Of a DNA stretch of 23,787 bases, positions 10,801 through 20,431 are shown piece after piece. A program made the translations under genes and the position numbers. Under the pieces are notes generated by a model. The model had not been told where the DNA came from and did no database searches. It saw only the letters and a list, made by a program, of their open reading frames with translations. The first letter of the stretch is position 1; each line of letters begins with the position of its first letter. Source of the stretch: Silene noctiflora (taxonomy: Eukaryota > Streptophyta > Magnoliopsida > Caryophyllales > Caryophyllaceae); contig VHZZ01000549.1 in assembly GCA_009801015.1 (NCBI GenBank), forward strand, positions 15,792 through 39,578. Reading direction: 5' to 3'.

Positions 10801-12186
10801 CGCCCAAAATAACTAATTTAGCATTCTTTCCATGCAGCTGAAAGTAATAAATGCACAACATTCCAAAAATGCGCAAAGCGAAATGAATAATCAACCAGAA
10901 ATTTATCTCAAAAGATTCCCTCCAAACAAGGCTAACAGGTTGCACACCAACCTCCCCATCTAACAGCAACCCAACAAACTGAATACCATTCAATGTAAAA
11001 TTAGGTGTAGAATGTAACTTCCGAGGGACGAATTAAAGCGCAGTAGAGCAACATAGAGAAAGATCGAAAATTTTCAAAAATTTCATGAAGTATTTTTCAT
11101 TGTTTAAGGAGTCGACAATCCCTAGTAGCTCCCTAATTCCAGAACTGGTATAAAGGTGAGTTCTCAATACAAACAAAAACTCAACAAAATTCTTCAATCA
11201 ACAATATGAAAAGATGAACTGACCATCAAAGAAGTGGGTTTGCCAATAGACCACAAATTAACTTTATGATCATCTCCACCGGTCAAAAGAAGGCGACACG
11301 CATTCTTTCCGATCCTTAGACAGTTCACATTTCCTGAATGTGCTAGAAATTCCTCTATACATTCAAATTTCGGTCAAGGAAAACACCCATTTACATAAAA
11401 CACAATTAATTAATAATCACCTACATACTTAATCCACTTTCATTATTAGTACAACAGATTAAAGAACCATCATAATTTAGCAAAACACCATTATTGAAGT
11501 GTCCATTTAGTGATTATGATGATAAGTGGAAGAATTTACCCCCTACGTCACAATCATTTGTTTACCTTTTATTAAAATACCGGCTCATCAAGAATAAAAC
11601 GTTCAACAAATGAATGAAACAGATGGAGTAAATGTTTAACACAACCATATTACAATAATTTTAACACAACCATATTATCACTCCGTCTCAATCATTTGTT
11701 AACCCTTTATTAAAATACCCGCTCACAAACAATAAAAAAGTTAAACAAATGAATGAAGAGGAGGAGTAAACGTTTAACACAAGTTCTAAACAACAAAGTC
11801 AATACAACAATTAAGTAATTAATTACCAATTAATTTGATAAAAACACATTAAAGAATCATCATAATTTATCAAGACACCATTTTTAAAGTACCCATCTAG
11901 GAATTATGATGATTGGTGGAAATAATTCGAATTCATAGTTCACCAAAATAAATTAAAACCAAAAAAGTCAATATAATTGTTTTAAATATCAAGAAACTTA
12001 GCTCAAATTTATAATTCTAACTACATTTACCTCAATCTCGATAATTTTGACAGATTCAAAATAATTTACCAAAACAAAATGTAAGAAAAGATAGAAAAAC
12101 CCGATAGAGCACACATTAGAAAAACCATTAATATACTAATTGCATTAAAAGTAAAGGATACGGAGCTTATATCCACGTTTTGCCAT
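2838..12186 (-). CDS. KTN80: Katanin p80 WD40-repeat subunit B1 homologue (KTN80), 19 coding exons
   Basis: Regulatory subunit of katanin, which partners the p60 AAA ATPase and directs it to microtubule crossovers and nucleation sites for severing in the plant cortex (family knowledge). Exons, 5' to 3': 12186-12162, 11354-11224, 10512-10395, 10073-9847, 9749-9647, 9069-8999, 8446-8372, 8152-8009, 7920-7719, 7155-6706, 6612-6385, 5708-5655, 5566-5436, 4877-4752, 4580-4506, 3850-3738, 3481-3365, 3082-3014, 2904-2838. All junctions are GT-AG and the total is 2526 nt (841 residues plus TGA), close to my memory of the shorter Arabidopsis KTN80 proteins (about 840). The N-terminus MAKRGYKLQEFLAHSGNVNC matches plant KTN80. 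An in-frame TGA directly precedes this ATG, which fixes the start. The protein ends ALELSLVLQDHNL. The linker carries a duplicated exon. Exons were traced by eye, so single junctions may be a few bases off; the identity is secure. Confidence 0.93.
3579..3727 (+). mobile_element. tRNA-derived SINE in KTN80 intron 16
   Basis: The body (3595-3711) has an A box in AGCTAGCTGGTAAAGTC, a stem-like ACTCATGACC, and a B box in GAGTTTGAATCCC, followed by a variable part and an A-rich tail. The flanks TGACACCTATGAGATG (3579-3594) and TGACACCCGCGAGATG (3712-3727) match at 13 of 16 bases, as expected of an aged target duplication. It is inserted opposite to the host gene, and the exons on both sides are intact. 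Confidence 0.75.
6245..6915 (-). repeat. Tandem duplication covering KTN80 exons 10-11, plus a third partial copy
   Basis: Copy A (about 6905-6613) and copy B (about 6590-6300) each hold an exon end and the intron after it. By eye about 30 of 290 bases differ. After copy B, GTTTTGAGTCTATATTACTTGG (about 6285-6264) restarts the unit and then fades near 6245, so a third copy was probably once present. Confidence 0.85.
7590..7762 (-). repeat. Duplicated end of KTN80 exon 9 inside intron 9
   Basis: A 40-bp stretch of exon 9 (about 7722-7761; protein SDVDDKYIKNIYVD) recurs at about 7592-7631 in the intron with 5 mismatches (SDIDDKDIKNIHV). The second copy has lost the exon's GTAAG donor context and is not needed for the in-frame model. 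Confidence 0.75.
8180..8328. mobile_element. Hairpin MITE in KTN80 intron 7 (GTGAGACCAACC family)
   Basis: Inverted arms share ACATGTGAGACCAACC, with TCTTGTATGAGAC at the left and, inverted, TCTTATATCAGAT at the right. The centre has TTAATGGGTTGGTCTCAC. It fills most of the 219-nt intron. A relative lies in intron 3. Confidence 0.65.
10128..10312. mobile_element. Hairpin MITE in KTN80 intron 3 (same family as intron 7)
   Basis: The left arm has GAGACGGTCTCAC and GCGAGACCAACCCA. The right arm, inverted, has GAGGCAGTCTCATGATAAG and ATTGAGACTGAT. The central ATTAATGGATTGATCC matches the ATTAATGGGTTGG-type centre of the intron 7 copy. Arms are more diverged here. Confidence 0.55.
11537..11630. 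mobile_element. Stowaway-like MITE, copy 1, KTN80 intron 1
   Basis: TA on both sides. Left end CCCCCTACGTCACAATCATT. Right end, inverted, CTCCATCTGTTTCATTCATT. About 92 bp. Confidence 0.72.
11679..11768. mobile_element. Stowaway-like MITE, copy 2, KTN80 intron 1
   Basis: Left end CTCCGTCTCAATCATTTGTT and a right end, inverted, of CTCCTCCTCTTCATTCATTT. The interior (CCTTTATTAAAATACC) matches copy 1. The left flank is CA rather than TA, which fits local duplication of copy 1 better than a separate insertion. Confidence 0.7.
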
Positions 12187-12498
12187 TCAAAAAACCCAGA
12201 AAGAATTTCAGAGAATTAACTCAAAAGATTGAAACTTTAGATTTTGTGGGAATTTAGGAGAAAAGGGTTTTTGTGGGATTTATTTGTTTTAATTTGATTT
12301 TTAATTTGGAGGGAAAAAAAAGGATGATTTGATTACTTTGTGTGTGAAATAGGAAGAAGAAATTGAGGGATTGGGAATTTTGGGGTGGAATTAATTTTGA
12401 AAGATTCAGGTGAAAGTTGAAGCATCAAAACTGAGAAAAGTTCAGTGTGTGGGGAAAGAGAGAGGAATGTAGACTATTCAAAAATGTGACATACGGAG

Positions 12499-12506
12499 TA
12501 TATATA
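12499..12506 (-). promoter_or_regulatory. Possible TATA box of KTN80
   Basis: TATATATA on the minus strand, about 310 bp before the KTN80 start codon. A start site near 12475 would give a 5' leader of about 290 nt. The neighbouring TACTCCGTA motif is also common at Stowaway MITE ends, so this could be repeat sequence rather than a promoter element. Confidence 0.3.
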
Positions 12507-12554
12507 ATGATTGTCGGTCTTGTGTAAATACCATTTACTATATAGTATTTCATG

Positions 12555-12775
12555 ATTTAGGTTATGTTCTTTTCGACTTGATTTCACCTCATTTTAGTTC
12601 ATATCAACTTTATTCAATTTAACTTTCTCTAATTCTGTTCAACTCTTCTCTTTACAAATTAACTCTTATCTCAGCTCCATTTAGTTTTTTTAGTTTAGCT
12701 GAAGTCCATTCAATTCATTTCATGTTTTTAGCTCCGCTCAGTTCAGCTCTTTTTAGTTGAACAAGTGAAGGTACT
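12555..12775. repeat. Degenerate TTCA-rich repeat
   Basis: Dense TTCAGCTC, TTCAACT and TTTAGTT motifs, opening with GTTCTTTTCGACTTGATTTC and closing with TTTTTAGTTGAACAAG. It resembles a pyrimidine-rich MITE type with ends of the form GTTCTTTTCGGCTGAA. No gene. Confidence 0.5.
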
Positions 12776-13400
12776 AAATAATTAGTTTTATAATATGGAG
12801 TTATGTTCGCTTACAATGTATAACTATGTTAATTTAACCCATGGACACTCCACTAATTCGAAAATGGTTTGTTTTAGCTTAACTCGAATTATTAGGCTAG
12901 AGTCATGTGAGTGAAGCCTTGTTAAAACTTGATGAGAGTAAGTTTTATCCCACTTGTGTTCTAATCACCTAAATTTACCAAAAGAATAACGATCTTAATT
13001 TAATTATTTAAAGTGAGTTGAGTGAATAAAATTTATTGGTGGGTATAATTTAATTAAAAAATTGATGAAGAATAGTACTCGTGAAATGAAATAGAGAATC
13101 GTTTAAGGCAAAAATCTAGAGTTTGCTTCCATTTTGCTTGAATTCTTTCTATTTCTTTCTGGTTTCTTAACATTTAGGACTCAATTTCTGTTGTGCCTTA
13201 AAAGGGACATGAAAAGGTATTTGTATTGTCAAAATCTTATAGTATTTGGTAGAAGAAAATAAGCTAACATCTAAAATACTCCATTGTAAAGAAGATGGTG
13301 ACATGATAATAATAGTATATATTTTATACTTTCATAATAACAAAATATTTCGGAAAAAAAGATTATATTATATGTTTTATCCTTTAAATAATTCGTTGAG
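12776..13400. other. Intergenic AT-rich sequence, nothing recognised
   Basis: No coding frame with family features and no clear repeat structure on either strand. Confidence 0.55.
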
Positions 13401-13661
13401 TTTCAAGAGGCCATAAATTATGTTTACGAGCTCAGAAAGTGACCATTTTTTTTCAAATCGATTATCTTTTCGAGAATTAGGAGTTTTTGTAGGTCAAAGT
13501 TTTTTTTTGAATGAACAAACTTTGAGTGACCATATCTCTTAGTCACGAGTTCCAAACTTGACAATTTTTTTCAAGCCGTAGTTGCCGAAAAGATGATCGA
13601 TTTGAAAAAACAAAAATCGTCACCTTCTGAGCTCGTAAACACAAGTTATAGCCTTTTGAAG
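13401..13661. mobile_element. Foldback element with about 73-bp arms
   Basis: The left arm (13401-13472) and right arm (13586-13661) are inverted copies. Shared blocks are TGTTTACGAGCTCAGAA, GTGAC, TTTCAAATCGAT and ATCTTTTCG. The spacer is about 113 bp. Weaker matching (TTTTATCC) continues outside the arms, so the true ends may lie nearer 13370 and 13680. Non-coding. Confidence 0.75.
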
Positions 13662-14049
13662 ATTTCCGGATAAAAAAATTGGATATTTCAGACAAAATAT
13701 CAAACTATAGGGATATGGTGTGCATTTTCCGTGTTTTAAATAAGACGGTTTTAAATATAGGATGTTAACCGATAGTGAAGATTGGAATAGTGATGCTTGG
13801 TCCATAACAGTTGAACCTACTAGTTCTCATGTGTTAATGGTACTGGTACACTGTGGTAGGCCCTTATGAATCTCAGTGTCTTACGAATGTTTATATATGT
13901 GGGTTGCATAATTGCATTTACTACTTCAGTTTATGTGGTTTAATGGTTTGCACTCACTTGATTATGTCCCTACCCTACACTTTTGGACACAAAAAACATA
14001 CTCGTATTTTCTTTTGTTGTTTTGTTGATTAATGACAGGTATGTTAGGG

Positions 14050-14220
14050 GTAGAACCATTTCACAACAAATATCCGAGTCGGATCAGATGAGATCGGGTA
14101 AATTTGGATTGCGTGTCAATTTGAGTTGTAGGTCAAATCAAGTCATATATGCTGAAGTGCATATCGGGTGCAAGTCAGGTCAATTCTGGTTGGGTCATTT
14201 GGGTCTAGTCCGTGTGTTCA
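14050..14220. repeat. Degenerate GGGTC/GGATC-rich repeat
   Basis: Repeated GGATCAGATGAGATCGGGT, GGGTGCAAGTCAGGTC and GGGTCATTTGGGTC motifs. The open frame over it (13983-14228) has no known protein features. A similar ACCCAA-rich stretch lies in SRF intron 7 (about 18340-18540). Confidence 0.45.
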
Positions 14221-14229
14221 AATACTAAA

Positions 14230-14496
14230 TTTGCTCTTCTATATCAGCTGAAAAAATCATACAAGATCCACAACTCCAAGCATTACAAGATATAACACCC
14301 TAGGATGCCCATCAGTTTGATGAGCAAGTGACGCTAAAGCACATCTGTATTAGCAAGACGGCTAAAACTTAGAGACGTCTTTCAGGATCTTGTAAATGAA
14401 CCTGGGGTATTAGATATACTAGTAATACAATCGAGTTAAAGTAATCTGTTAGATTATTCGTCAGACCATCAAAGCTTCCACAAACGCGACTGTAGA
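14230..14496 (-). other. Probable SRF 3' UTR
   Basis: Unique-looking non-coding sequence after the SRF stop. No clear AATAAA was found. It runs up to the GGGT-rich degenerate repeat at about 14050-14220. Confidence 0.3.
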
Positions 14497-16009
14497 TCAT
14501 GGTTCTCTTTGGATCATGTTTAAGAGGTCCTGGACGATTTCCGACATTGGTGGCCTGAATTCCGGCTCAGCCTGAAACAAAACAGTGGGTCACATTAGGG
14601 CCGAAGACTGAAGTTATGCACTTACATTATTTTTTGAAGTTTTCAGAGAGTGTTGCATAGACAATTTTGATGCTAACGGGTTTTAAATGTTTGAACCCAT
14701 TTCATGAGTAGATATACCCAATCACACAAACAAGAGTGAGAAAGATCACCTGAACACAAAGGGAAATAATATCTGCAAATCGAGACAGTGATTTGGAGGG
14801 GTAAGATCCTTGTAATGAAGAGTCTACCATCATCGACAATGCATCAATGTCATGCAATTGAGGAATGGCCCACCGAACTAGAAACTGTTCTCCTCGAGGT
14901 CGTGCACTGCAATATTCAAAATGGTTTGTTTGTATCAATAAAACAAGTAGATCATAAAAGTCGCTCAGAATGAAATTCGAACAGAAACTGCATTTAAAAT
15001 TAACCTGTCATAGGATTTCCTGCCAGTAAGAAGTTCTAGCATGACAACCCCGAAACTAAATACATCACTCTGAAGAGTATAAGTTCCTAGCTCAAGCTCT
15101 GGAGCACCATAACCGCTCAATGACTGCAAGACAATAACATAAACGAAATAAAGGCATTGATATGTGTTATCTATTCAGCACAATATACTGATCAAATAGC
15201 ACTGACTTCCACTTACAATCGAGCTTTACTATATCAATTTCTTTTTTCAACTAAGCACTTTTTGTCAAGTATTACACAGCACAACAAAATCCTTTCCCTA
15301 CGGCTCTAATATTCAACGCAAATAATTCATTTTCGTAAGAAGATATCTAATTGCAGCAGAACTGAGGATTGTTGGAGGAAGAAATACCTGAGCTGTATAA
15401 GAAGAATCAAGGAGAGGGGCCAGCCCACAATCTGATATTAGAGGCTTGAACTTGTCATCAAGAAGGATGTTGACGGATTTGAAGTTCTTATGTACAATCA
15501 AGGGTTGGCAAATCTCATGCAAATACCTTAGAGATGAGAGAACAAAGTCAGTTTCTTTGAATAAACAAGCAATAGATGGTTAAGCGATTTCTCGAATTGC
15601 CTACATAGATTTTAGCTATTTTTTTCTGGTTGTATGCCCCAAAGGTAGTAAAAAAGTTTTGGCCATAGTAAAAGCTTTTATCTCCTAAAAAAACCTTTAT
15701 TTATATAGTATGAGACAGTCTTATACAGTTATACGAGACTTACTGTAGGGATCTAGCGGCTCCAAGGGCAATTTTAACACGTGCACTCCATGATAGTTTA
15801 TTATGGATCTCGTCAACATGCAGTTGATCATACAGAGTCGCATTGTTGCAGTATTCATATACAAGTATCCTTTGTCCATAGTCAAAACAGTATCCTATCA
15901 GCTCGACAACATTTTCATGTTGTATTTTAGATATGAGAGATACCAGCTGCACAAATTCATTTTCGCTTTGTCTAGAAGTTGTGTTATTGAGCTTCTTGAC
16001 AGCCACAAC
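14497..16009 (-). other. SRF exons 12-16: atypical kinase domain
   Basis: Exon 12 starts VVAVKKL, with the ATP-contacting Lys at about residue 520. Exon 13 has [19 protein letters not shown], where the usual HRD is HKN (about 616-618), and [10 protein letters not shown], where DFG is DCG (about 636-638). Exon 14 carries [20 protein letters not shown], the APE and subdomain IX region. Exons 15-16 give the C-lobe and end [13 protein letters not shown]. The catalytic Asp of HRD is Asn, as I recall for SRF relatives, so this is probably a pseudokinase or weak kinase by descent rather than a damaged gene. Confidence 0.9.
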
Positions 16010-19000
16010 CTGCGCAGATAGACCAGGGCCAGATTAGTTAGGTTCACTCTGCGAGGCAAGTACACACATACAGCAACAAAAATAAAATAGTCTTAAATTC
16101 CAAAACAATTCGGGGTCAGTTAACACAAATCATCATTTGAAACAGTCAATGACATCAAATAATGAATAGGGAAAAAAAAGTCTACCATGTTTAGGAAAAA
16201 GAAAAAAAAACTTTTGCAGAGATCTCATCAACACCCCAAAATCCCATATAGATGAAGAACGAGAGAGATAGGAAGGCAAGCCATCAGACCGATACATATA
16301 TTTTCTAAGCACTACTATAGTTCTATATGTGATCTACTGATGTATAGCCCTAAGAGTCGAAAAATTATACAGTTAAACTCCTCTAAAGCAGTAATCACCG
16401 TCTCCAAGAGATAGATTATACTCCGTATACATCTGATGCAGAAGATGTTGAGAGAATTTCAAACACATGTTATTTATCCATCATAATATTATATCAAAAG
16501 ACTTCAGTAGCTGAAAAATTTTTACCTTTCCATCAGGCAGTTCAGCCCTATAAACACTACCTAGCATGCCTTCCCCTAGAAGATTATCTTGAGAAAAGCT
16601 ATTAGTATACTGTTGAAGTTCAGCAACGGTGAAAGACTTCGCAGAGCTCAGTGAGGAAGATGATTGTGTTGTAGTTGTTGGCGTCAATGGTTTCAGAGTA
16701 ATGTTCTCATTGGAAAAGTGACGAGGAGGTGGTACAGGCTTGGTTGTAGTCGTTATGGTTGGTGTCAATGGTTTCAGAGTAATGTTTTCACTGGAAAAGT
16801 GACGAGGAGGTGGCACAGGTTTGGTTGACATAGAAATGACATCTATTTTTGTCATGTCTATAGAATGAGCATCCTTACTCCCGGCAACTCGAGTAACTTG
16901 CTTATGATCCGCGTTGCTTACGTTCGGGATTTTTACAAATGTCTCTTGGGAAGCTGGTAAACAGAAGACATGATTGTAATGTCTCAAAAGCGGTAAGCCG
17001 GTAGCAAATGGAAAACAAGTAACAAAACATTACTTGTTCCTCCATCCCATTTTTTTGCCCCCTTTTAACTTTGGCAGTCAAATGATGTTAACTTTGATCG
17101 ATAAGAGGACAATAAAAATGGGACGGAAAGAATACTATACCGTCTACATGTAAGTCTCACCTTTACTGACTCGAATTTGTGTCAGTGGTAAGGATTCACC
17201 GCCTTTTGGTTTCTTTACATCTCCTTTGTATGAATCTTTTACATGCTCCTGGGGAAATTTCTCACCTGCTTGTCTTCTTTTGCACCATCTTGCAATGCCA
17301 AACCACAATCCAAACACGACAACAAGGAGTATAACGACCACAAGAGCAGCAGCCAATATTGTCTTTCTGGTAGTTACGTTATTTGTGGACTTTGCATGGC
17401 TTGATATTTCTGGAGGCAATGAAACACTAGGCTGCTTATGTGTATGTTCAGATGGAACATCTCCTGGCACAGGAGAGTCTGGTTCAACAGTTGGGGATGC
17501 AGCTGGTGGTGATATAAGAACAGTGGTGTTGAAGGGGTTTCCTGTACCTCTACAATCAACAAACGTGACTATTACACATTTACATAACAAATTAATGCTT
17601 GAGCTTCGCATTAAGTTTTTTTTTCTTGTTGTTGTAAAGGGAGCATGACTATATCTCATTAGATGTAATTTTCATCTCGAGTCATTTGAAAACAGTTTTT
17701 TGTGTTGCTAACACAAGGGTAAGACTGAGTATATCTCATAAGCTCCACGCGAAAACATTGCCCTGCAAATTTGAGGGAGTCACTGAGCCACTAGGGTAAT
17801 GTTGTTGTTGTAAAGGGAGCCACATGGGTAATTTTCATGCCAAATTCATGACTCTCATGAGCTCCACACGAAAATTTTACCAGCTAAGCTAGTTGACATA
17901 TGCTCAGCTTGTACCAAACTACCAACTACAGTACTAAGGTTGTGAACATGCACATTCTACTGTTCTATAGGGTGAAATATGAGTGCATATAGAAACAAGA
18001 AATCAATTCAATACTAGTGTTTATTAGATTATTTAACGGTTCTGAGGCTGCACCTGAAACCTTGCATAGTGAGTAGTCTAGGAGGTATAGGGCCGGAGAA
18101 TTGGTTGTTCATAACATTTCTGCACATCAACCATTAATTAGAAATTGATCATCAAGCGTTTCATTTATTTTCGGGAAATTCGAAGCATCTTACAAGTCTG
18201 TGATCAAGGGCAGGTCTTGTACGACATCAAGGACTCCTGTGAGTTCATTATCCTGCAATAGCCTGCCATGGAAGAACTAGGTAAGCGCTAAAGACCTGAG
18301 TAATTTGCAAATATACAAACCTGGTGTGAGACCAAGACTCACAATTAAACCCAAAAACCAAAAATGACCCAAGCAAAGATTGATTTGAAAGTCGAAACAA
18401 AAGTTTAAATTGTTAAGACCTGAAAACAACCCAGCTCGTAACCATTCATTCACCAAACAACCCAAACTGATCCATAAATGAAATGAATCTATGAAAGCGC
18501 ACCCGGAATGACCGGAACCCCTAATGACCCAACCCAGCGACATGTTTGTTAGGTGTACTCACAATGTTGTAAGAGATAACAAATTCCCCATTGAGGGTGG
18601 CAAAGGACCGCTTAAGTTGTTTCCAGAGAGATCCCTACAACATTAGATTGACATGATCAAAAACTACACAACAACAAAAAAAAAAAAAAAAAAAAGAACT
18701 TGATGGAAAGCTTGCAGATAAGGAATGAGTCATTACAAGTTATTCAGTCCATTGAGTTGTTGAAAGCTATCGGGTATCTGTCCCGTCAAATTGTTCTTCT
18801 TTAGTGACCTGAGGTTGGTGGTAGCCATGCGTGTTAATGAGAAGAAACAGCACTATTATATGTTTCATTATATTACAGGGAAAAAAAAAAGTCGGTAAAG
18901 CTTACAGGTCTGTTAGCTGGCTTAAAGCAGACAGATCAGGAATGCTTCCAGTAAACTGATTATCGGAAAGATTCCTGAAACAAACAATAATAATGTCAAA

Positions 19001-20431
19001 GACAGACCGTATTAACAAAAAACTCATAGTATTATACTTCGGGAAAGTTTAAAATCGTTAACACTCAAAACGATGTTGCACATACAAGGTCTGCATGGTG
19101 GGGGGAAGATTTGCCGGGATGGTACCTCCAATATGGTTGCCACTTAGGTCTCTGATCCATACAATTAAAGTAGCATTAGTAAACCTTAATCAGTCAAACA
19201 TCATGTGTATTATATATTTATAAGAAGGTGTAGCGAACAGAACTCACATTGATATAATTGATGTGAAAGAATCCAAAGTAGTGCCTAATTGTCCTTCCAA
19301 ATTAGCATTCGCTAGCGATCTGTGTCATCGTTAGTTAGTAGAGCTCTGATTAGTTGGATAGTTTCTCCTACTAGGACTTAAGAGTTCCTTGTAACAAGTG
19401 TACATTACATCGATATTGTTTAGAAGCGGATAATTGACAGGACTTACATTCCAGTAATGTTTGTGTTTACACACAATACACCTTGCCAGGCCTCCATACA
19501 TGGGTCTCCTCCAAGTTGAACCCACCCGGTGAGTGGAGGACTTCCAAGAGCAGCATATAAATTATTTATTGCTGAAACTGAAGCATAAAAATCCCAAAAT
19601 TAAAACAACATAATTAAGTAGGTTAACTGTTACAGACTAATTGCACGGAAAATATAGAAAAGTAGGAGATAAAAGTAAATAGATGGAGGACACGAAAAGA
19701 GGGTAATCATTAACTGTAAAGATGGGAATAGGAATCGACGATCCCCCCCCGAAATATCTATTACCCTCATACGATAGTAATAGTTCCCCGACCACCCGTC
19801 TCACCATCCTATTGTTGTCCCAACATCTTACCTTCATGACTCATTCGTTTTGACCATCATTACCCCCCATAATAATAACACTCAACTCAGGTGAGCTGCG
19901 AGCTCTAACTAATGAAGACCAATGTCATCCATTAACAGATCCAAGTTTTGATACTCAGGAACTCGAGACACTTGGAAAATGACTAACAACAACCAACCTT
20001 CAGTAAAAATCACGCCAACGCAGCCACGCAGGTTTTGTTATAGATAAATGCAGTCTAACCCTTATACCCCTTTACAGTAAGAATGACGTTTCCGAAGATG
20101 TAAAACAATAACAACCCTATCTACTAATTAACACATCTAAGTAGCCTTGCACTAAACTGAACTGAAAAACCAACAACCTCGTAAAATACTCGATAGCGGG
20201 GGATCTCAATGGTTCAGATGTACGTTGTCTTACATTTAACCACTCTAACTAATAAAAATGCTAAAATTTATGATGAAGAAACAATAACATATTAACAAGA
20301 ATAGACTGAAGAAGTTCACCATCACGGGGGTCTGTATCGCCACAGCAAAACGACACCGTCACGATCAACACCAACCAATACATCCATTGTCTATAAACCT
20401 TCAAATTCAAAATCAAATTCAAAAATCCCAT
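14497..20431 (-). CDS. STRUBBELIG-receptor family LRR receptor-like (atypical) kinase, SRF1/2/3 type, 16 coding exons
   Basis: Plasma-membrane LRR receptor kinase of the LRR-V/SRF family; Arabidopsis members act in tissue morphogenesis, cell-wall and root signalling. Exons: 20431-20320, 19577-19448, 19319-19248, 19151-19086, 18974-18906, 18808-18737, 18634-18563, 18262-18194, 18119-18054, 17549-17161, 16953-16526, 16009-15744, 15526-15388, 15123-15005, 14906-14750, 14571-14497. Together 2301 nt: 766 residues plus TGA, close to SRF1/SRF3 length as I recall it. Layout: signal peptide (about 1-31), SUB domain with [15 protein letters not shown], LRRs (about 81-242), Pro-rich stretch, membrane helix (about 306-330), linker with a 27-residue tandem repeat, kinase domain (about 490-760). 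Blocks such as [20 protein letters not shown] and [20 protein letters not shown] match the SRF3 group. The start at [10 protein letters not shown] follows a strong UTR acceptor and gives a signal peptide. I cannot say which SRF paralogue it is. Confidence 0.92.
15708..15743. mobile_element. Fragment of the GAGAC MITE family beside the SRF exon 12 donor
   Basis: AGTATGAGACAGTCTTATAC and ATACGAGACTTAC resemble an arm of the KTN80 intron MITEs. On the gene strand the intron opens GTAAGTCTCGTATAACTG, so the fragment begins at or next to the splice donor. Confidence 0.4.
16526..17549 (-). other. SRF exons 10-11: Pro-rich stalk, membrane helix, juxtamembrane linker
   Basis: Exon 10 begins [10 protein letters not shown] and continues through a Pro/Ser-rich stalk ([18 protein letters not shown]), then a helix with [19 protein letters not shown] followed by a basic stop-transfer (RWCKRRQ). 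Exon 11 gives the cytoplasmic linker with a 27-residue tandem repeat containing KPVPPPRHF, then [18 protein letters not shown] and the Gly-rich loop [14 protein letters not shown]. The intron between them holds a Stowaway-like MITE. The plus-strand frame at 17226-17648 is antisense to exon 10 and is not a gene. Confidence 0.9.
17031..17134. mobile_element. Stowaway-like MITE in SRF intron 10
   Basis: TA-flanked. Left CTTGTTCCTCCATCCCATTT and right, inverted, CTTTCCGTCCCATTTTTATT. About 100 bp, filling half of the 207-nt intron. Confidence 0.7.
18054..20431 (-). other. SRF exons 1-9: signal peptide, SUB domain and LRRs
   Basis: Exon 1 gives a hydrophobic stretch ([16 protein letters not shown]) that reads as a signal peptide. 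Exon 2 gives [19 protein letters not shown] and [15 protein letters not shown], the SUB/LRRNT region. Exons 3-9 are 66-72 nt each and each encodes roughly one LRR, with phase-2 junctions throughout: [75 protein letters not shown] and [13 protein letters not shown]. One exon per repeat is the usual plant LRR gene layout. Confidence 0.9.
18672..18694. repeat. Poly-A/T microsatellite in SRF intron 6
   Basis: An uninterrupted run of more than 20 A on the plus strand between exons 7 and 6. Confidence 0.8.

Larger units (their letters stand above)
11451..11925. repeat. Direct duplication within KTN80 intron 1
   Basis: A block of about 85 bp with TTAAAGAACCATCATAATTT (about 11459-11540) recurs as TTAAAGAATCATCATAATTT (about 11849-11925), a little over 80% alike. 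Two MITE copies with similar right flanks (AAATGTTTAACACA and AAACGTTTAACACA) lie between the blocks. Confidence 0.7.
8009..12186 (-). other. KTN80: KTN80 exons 1-8: six-repeat WD40 propeller
   Basis: Residues 1 to about 298 form the WD40 part. Repeat ends visible in order are VNLWSIGK (exon 2), VKLWDLEEAK (exon 3), LKIWDIRKRG (exon 4), KIWDLTAGK (exon 5), VKFWDLETFE (exon 6) and KVYSWEP (exons 7-8), each preceded by a GH or FHP/FSPDG block. The third repeat ends in WDIR, the WDxR form linked to DDB1-CUL4 binding in DWD proteins. Whether this protein uses it that way is unknown. In the family this propeller targets katanin to microtubules. Introns here hold MITEs: two Stowaways in intron 1 and hairpin MITEs in introns 3 and 7. 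Confidence 0.9.

Noticed and set aside
17226-17648. 140-codon plus-strand frame
   Set aside because: It is antisense to SRF exon 10 and is a shadow of its Pro-rich and membrane-helix coding.
2838-20431. A functional cluster of katanin p80 and the SRF receptor
   Set aside because: Both proteins bear on cell shape, but adjacency in a plant genome is weak evidence, they are transcribed separately and no shared regulatory element was found.
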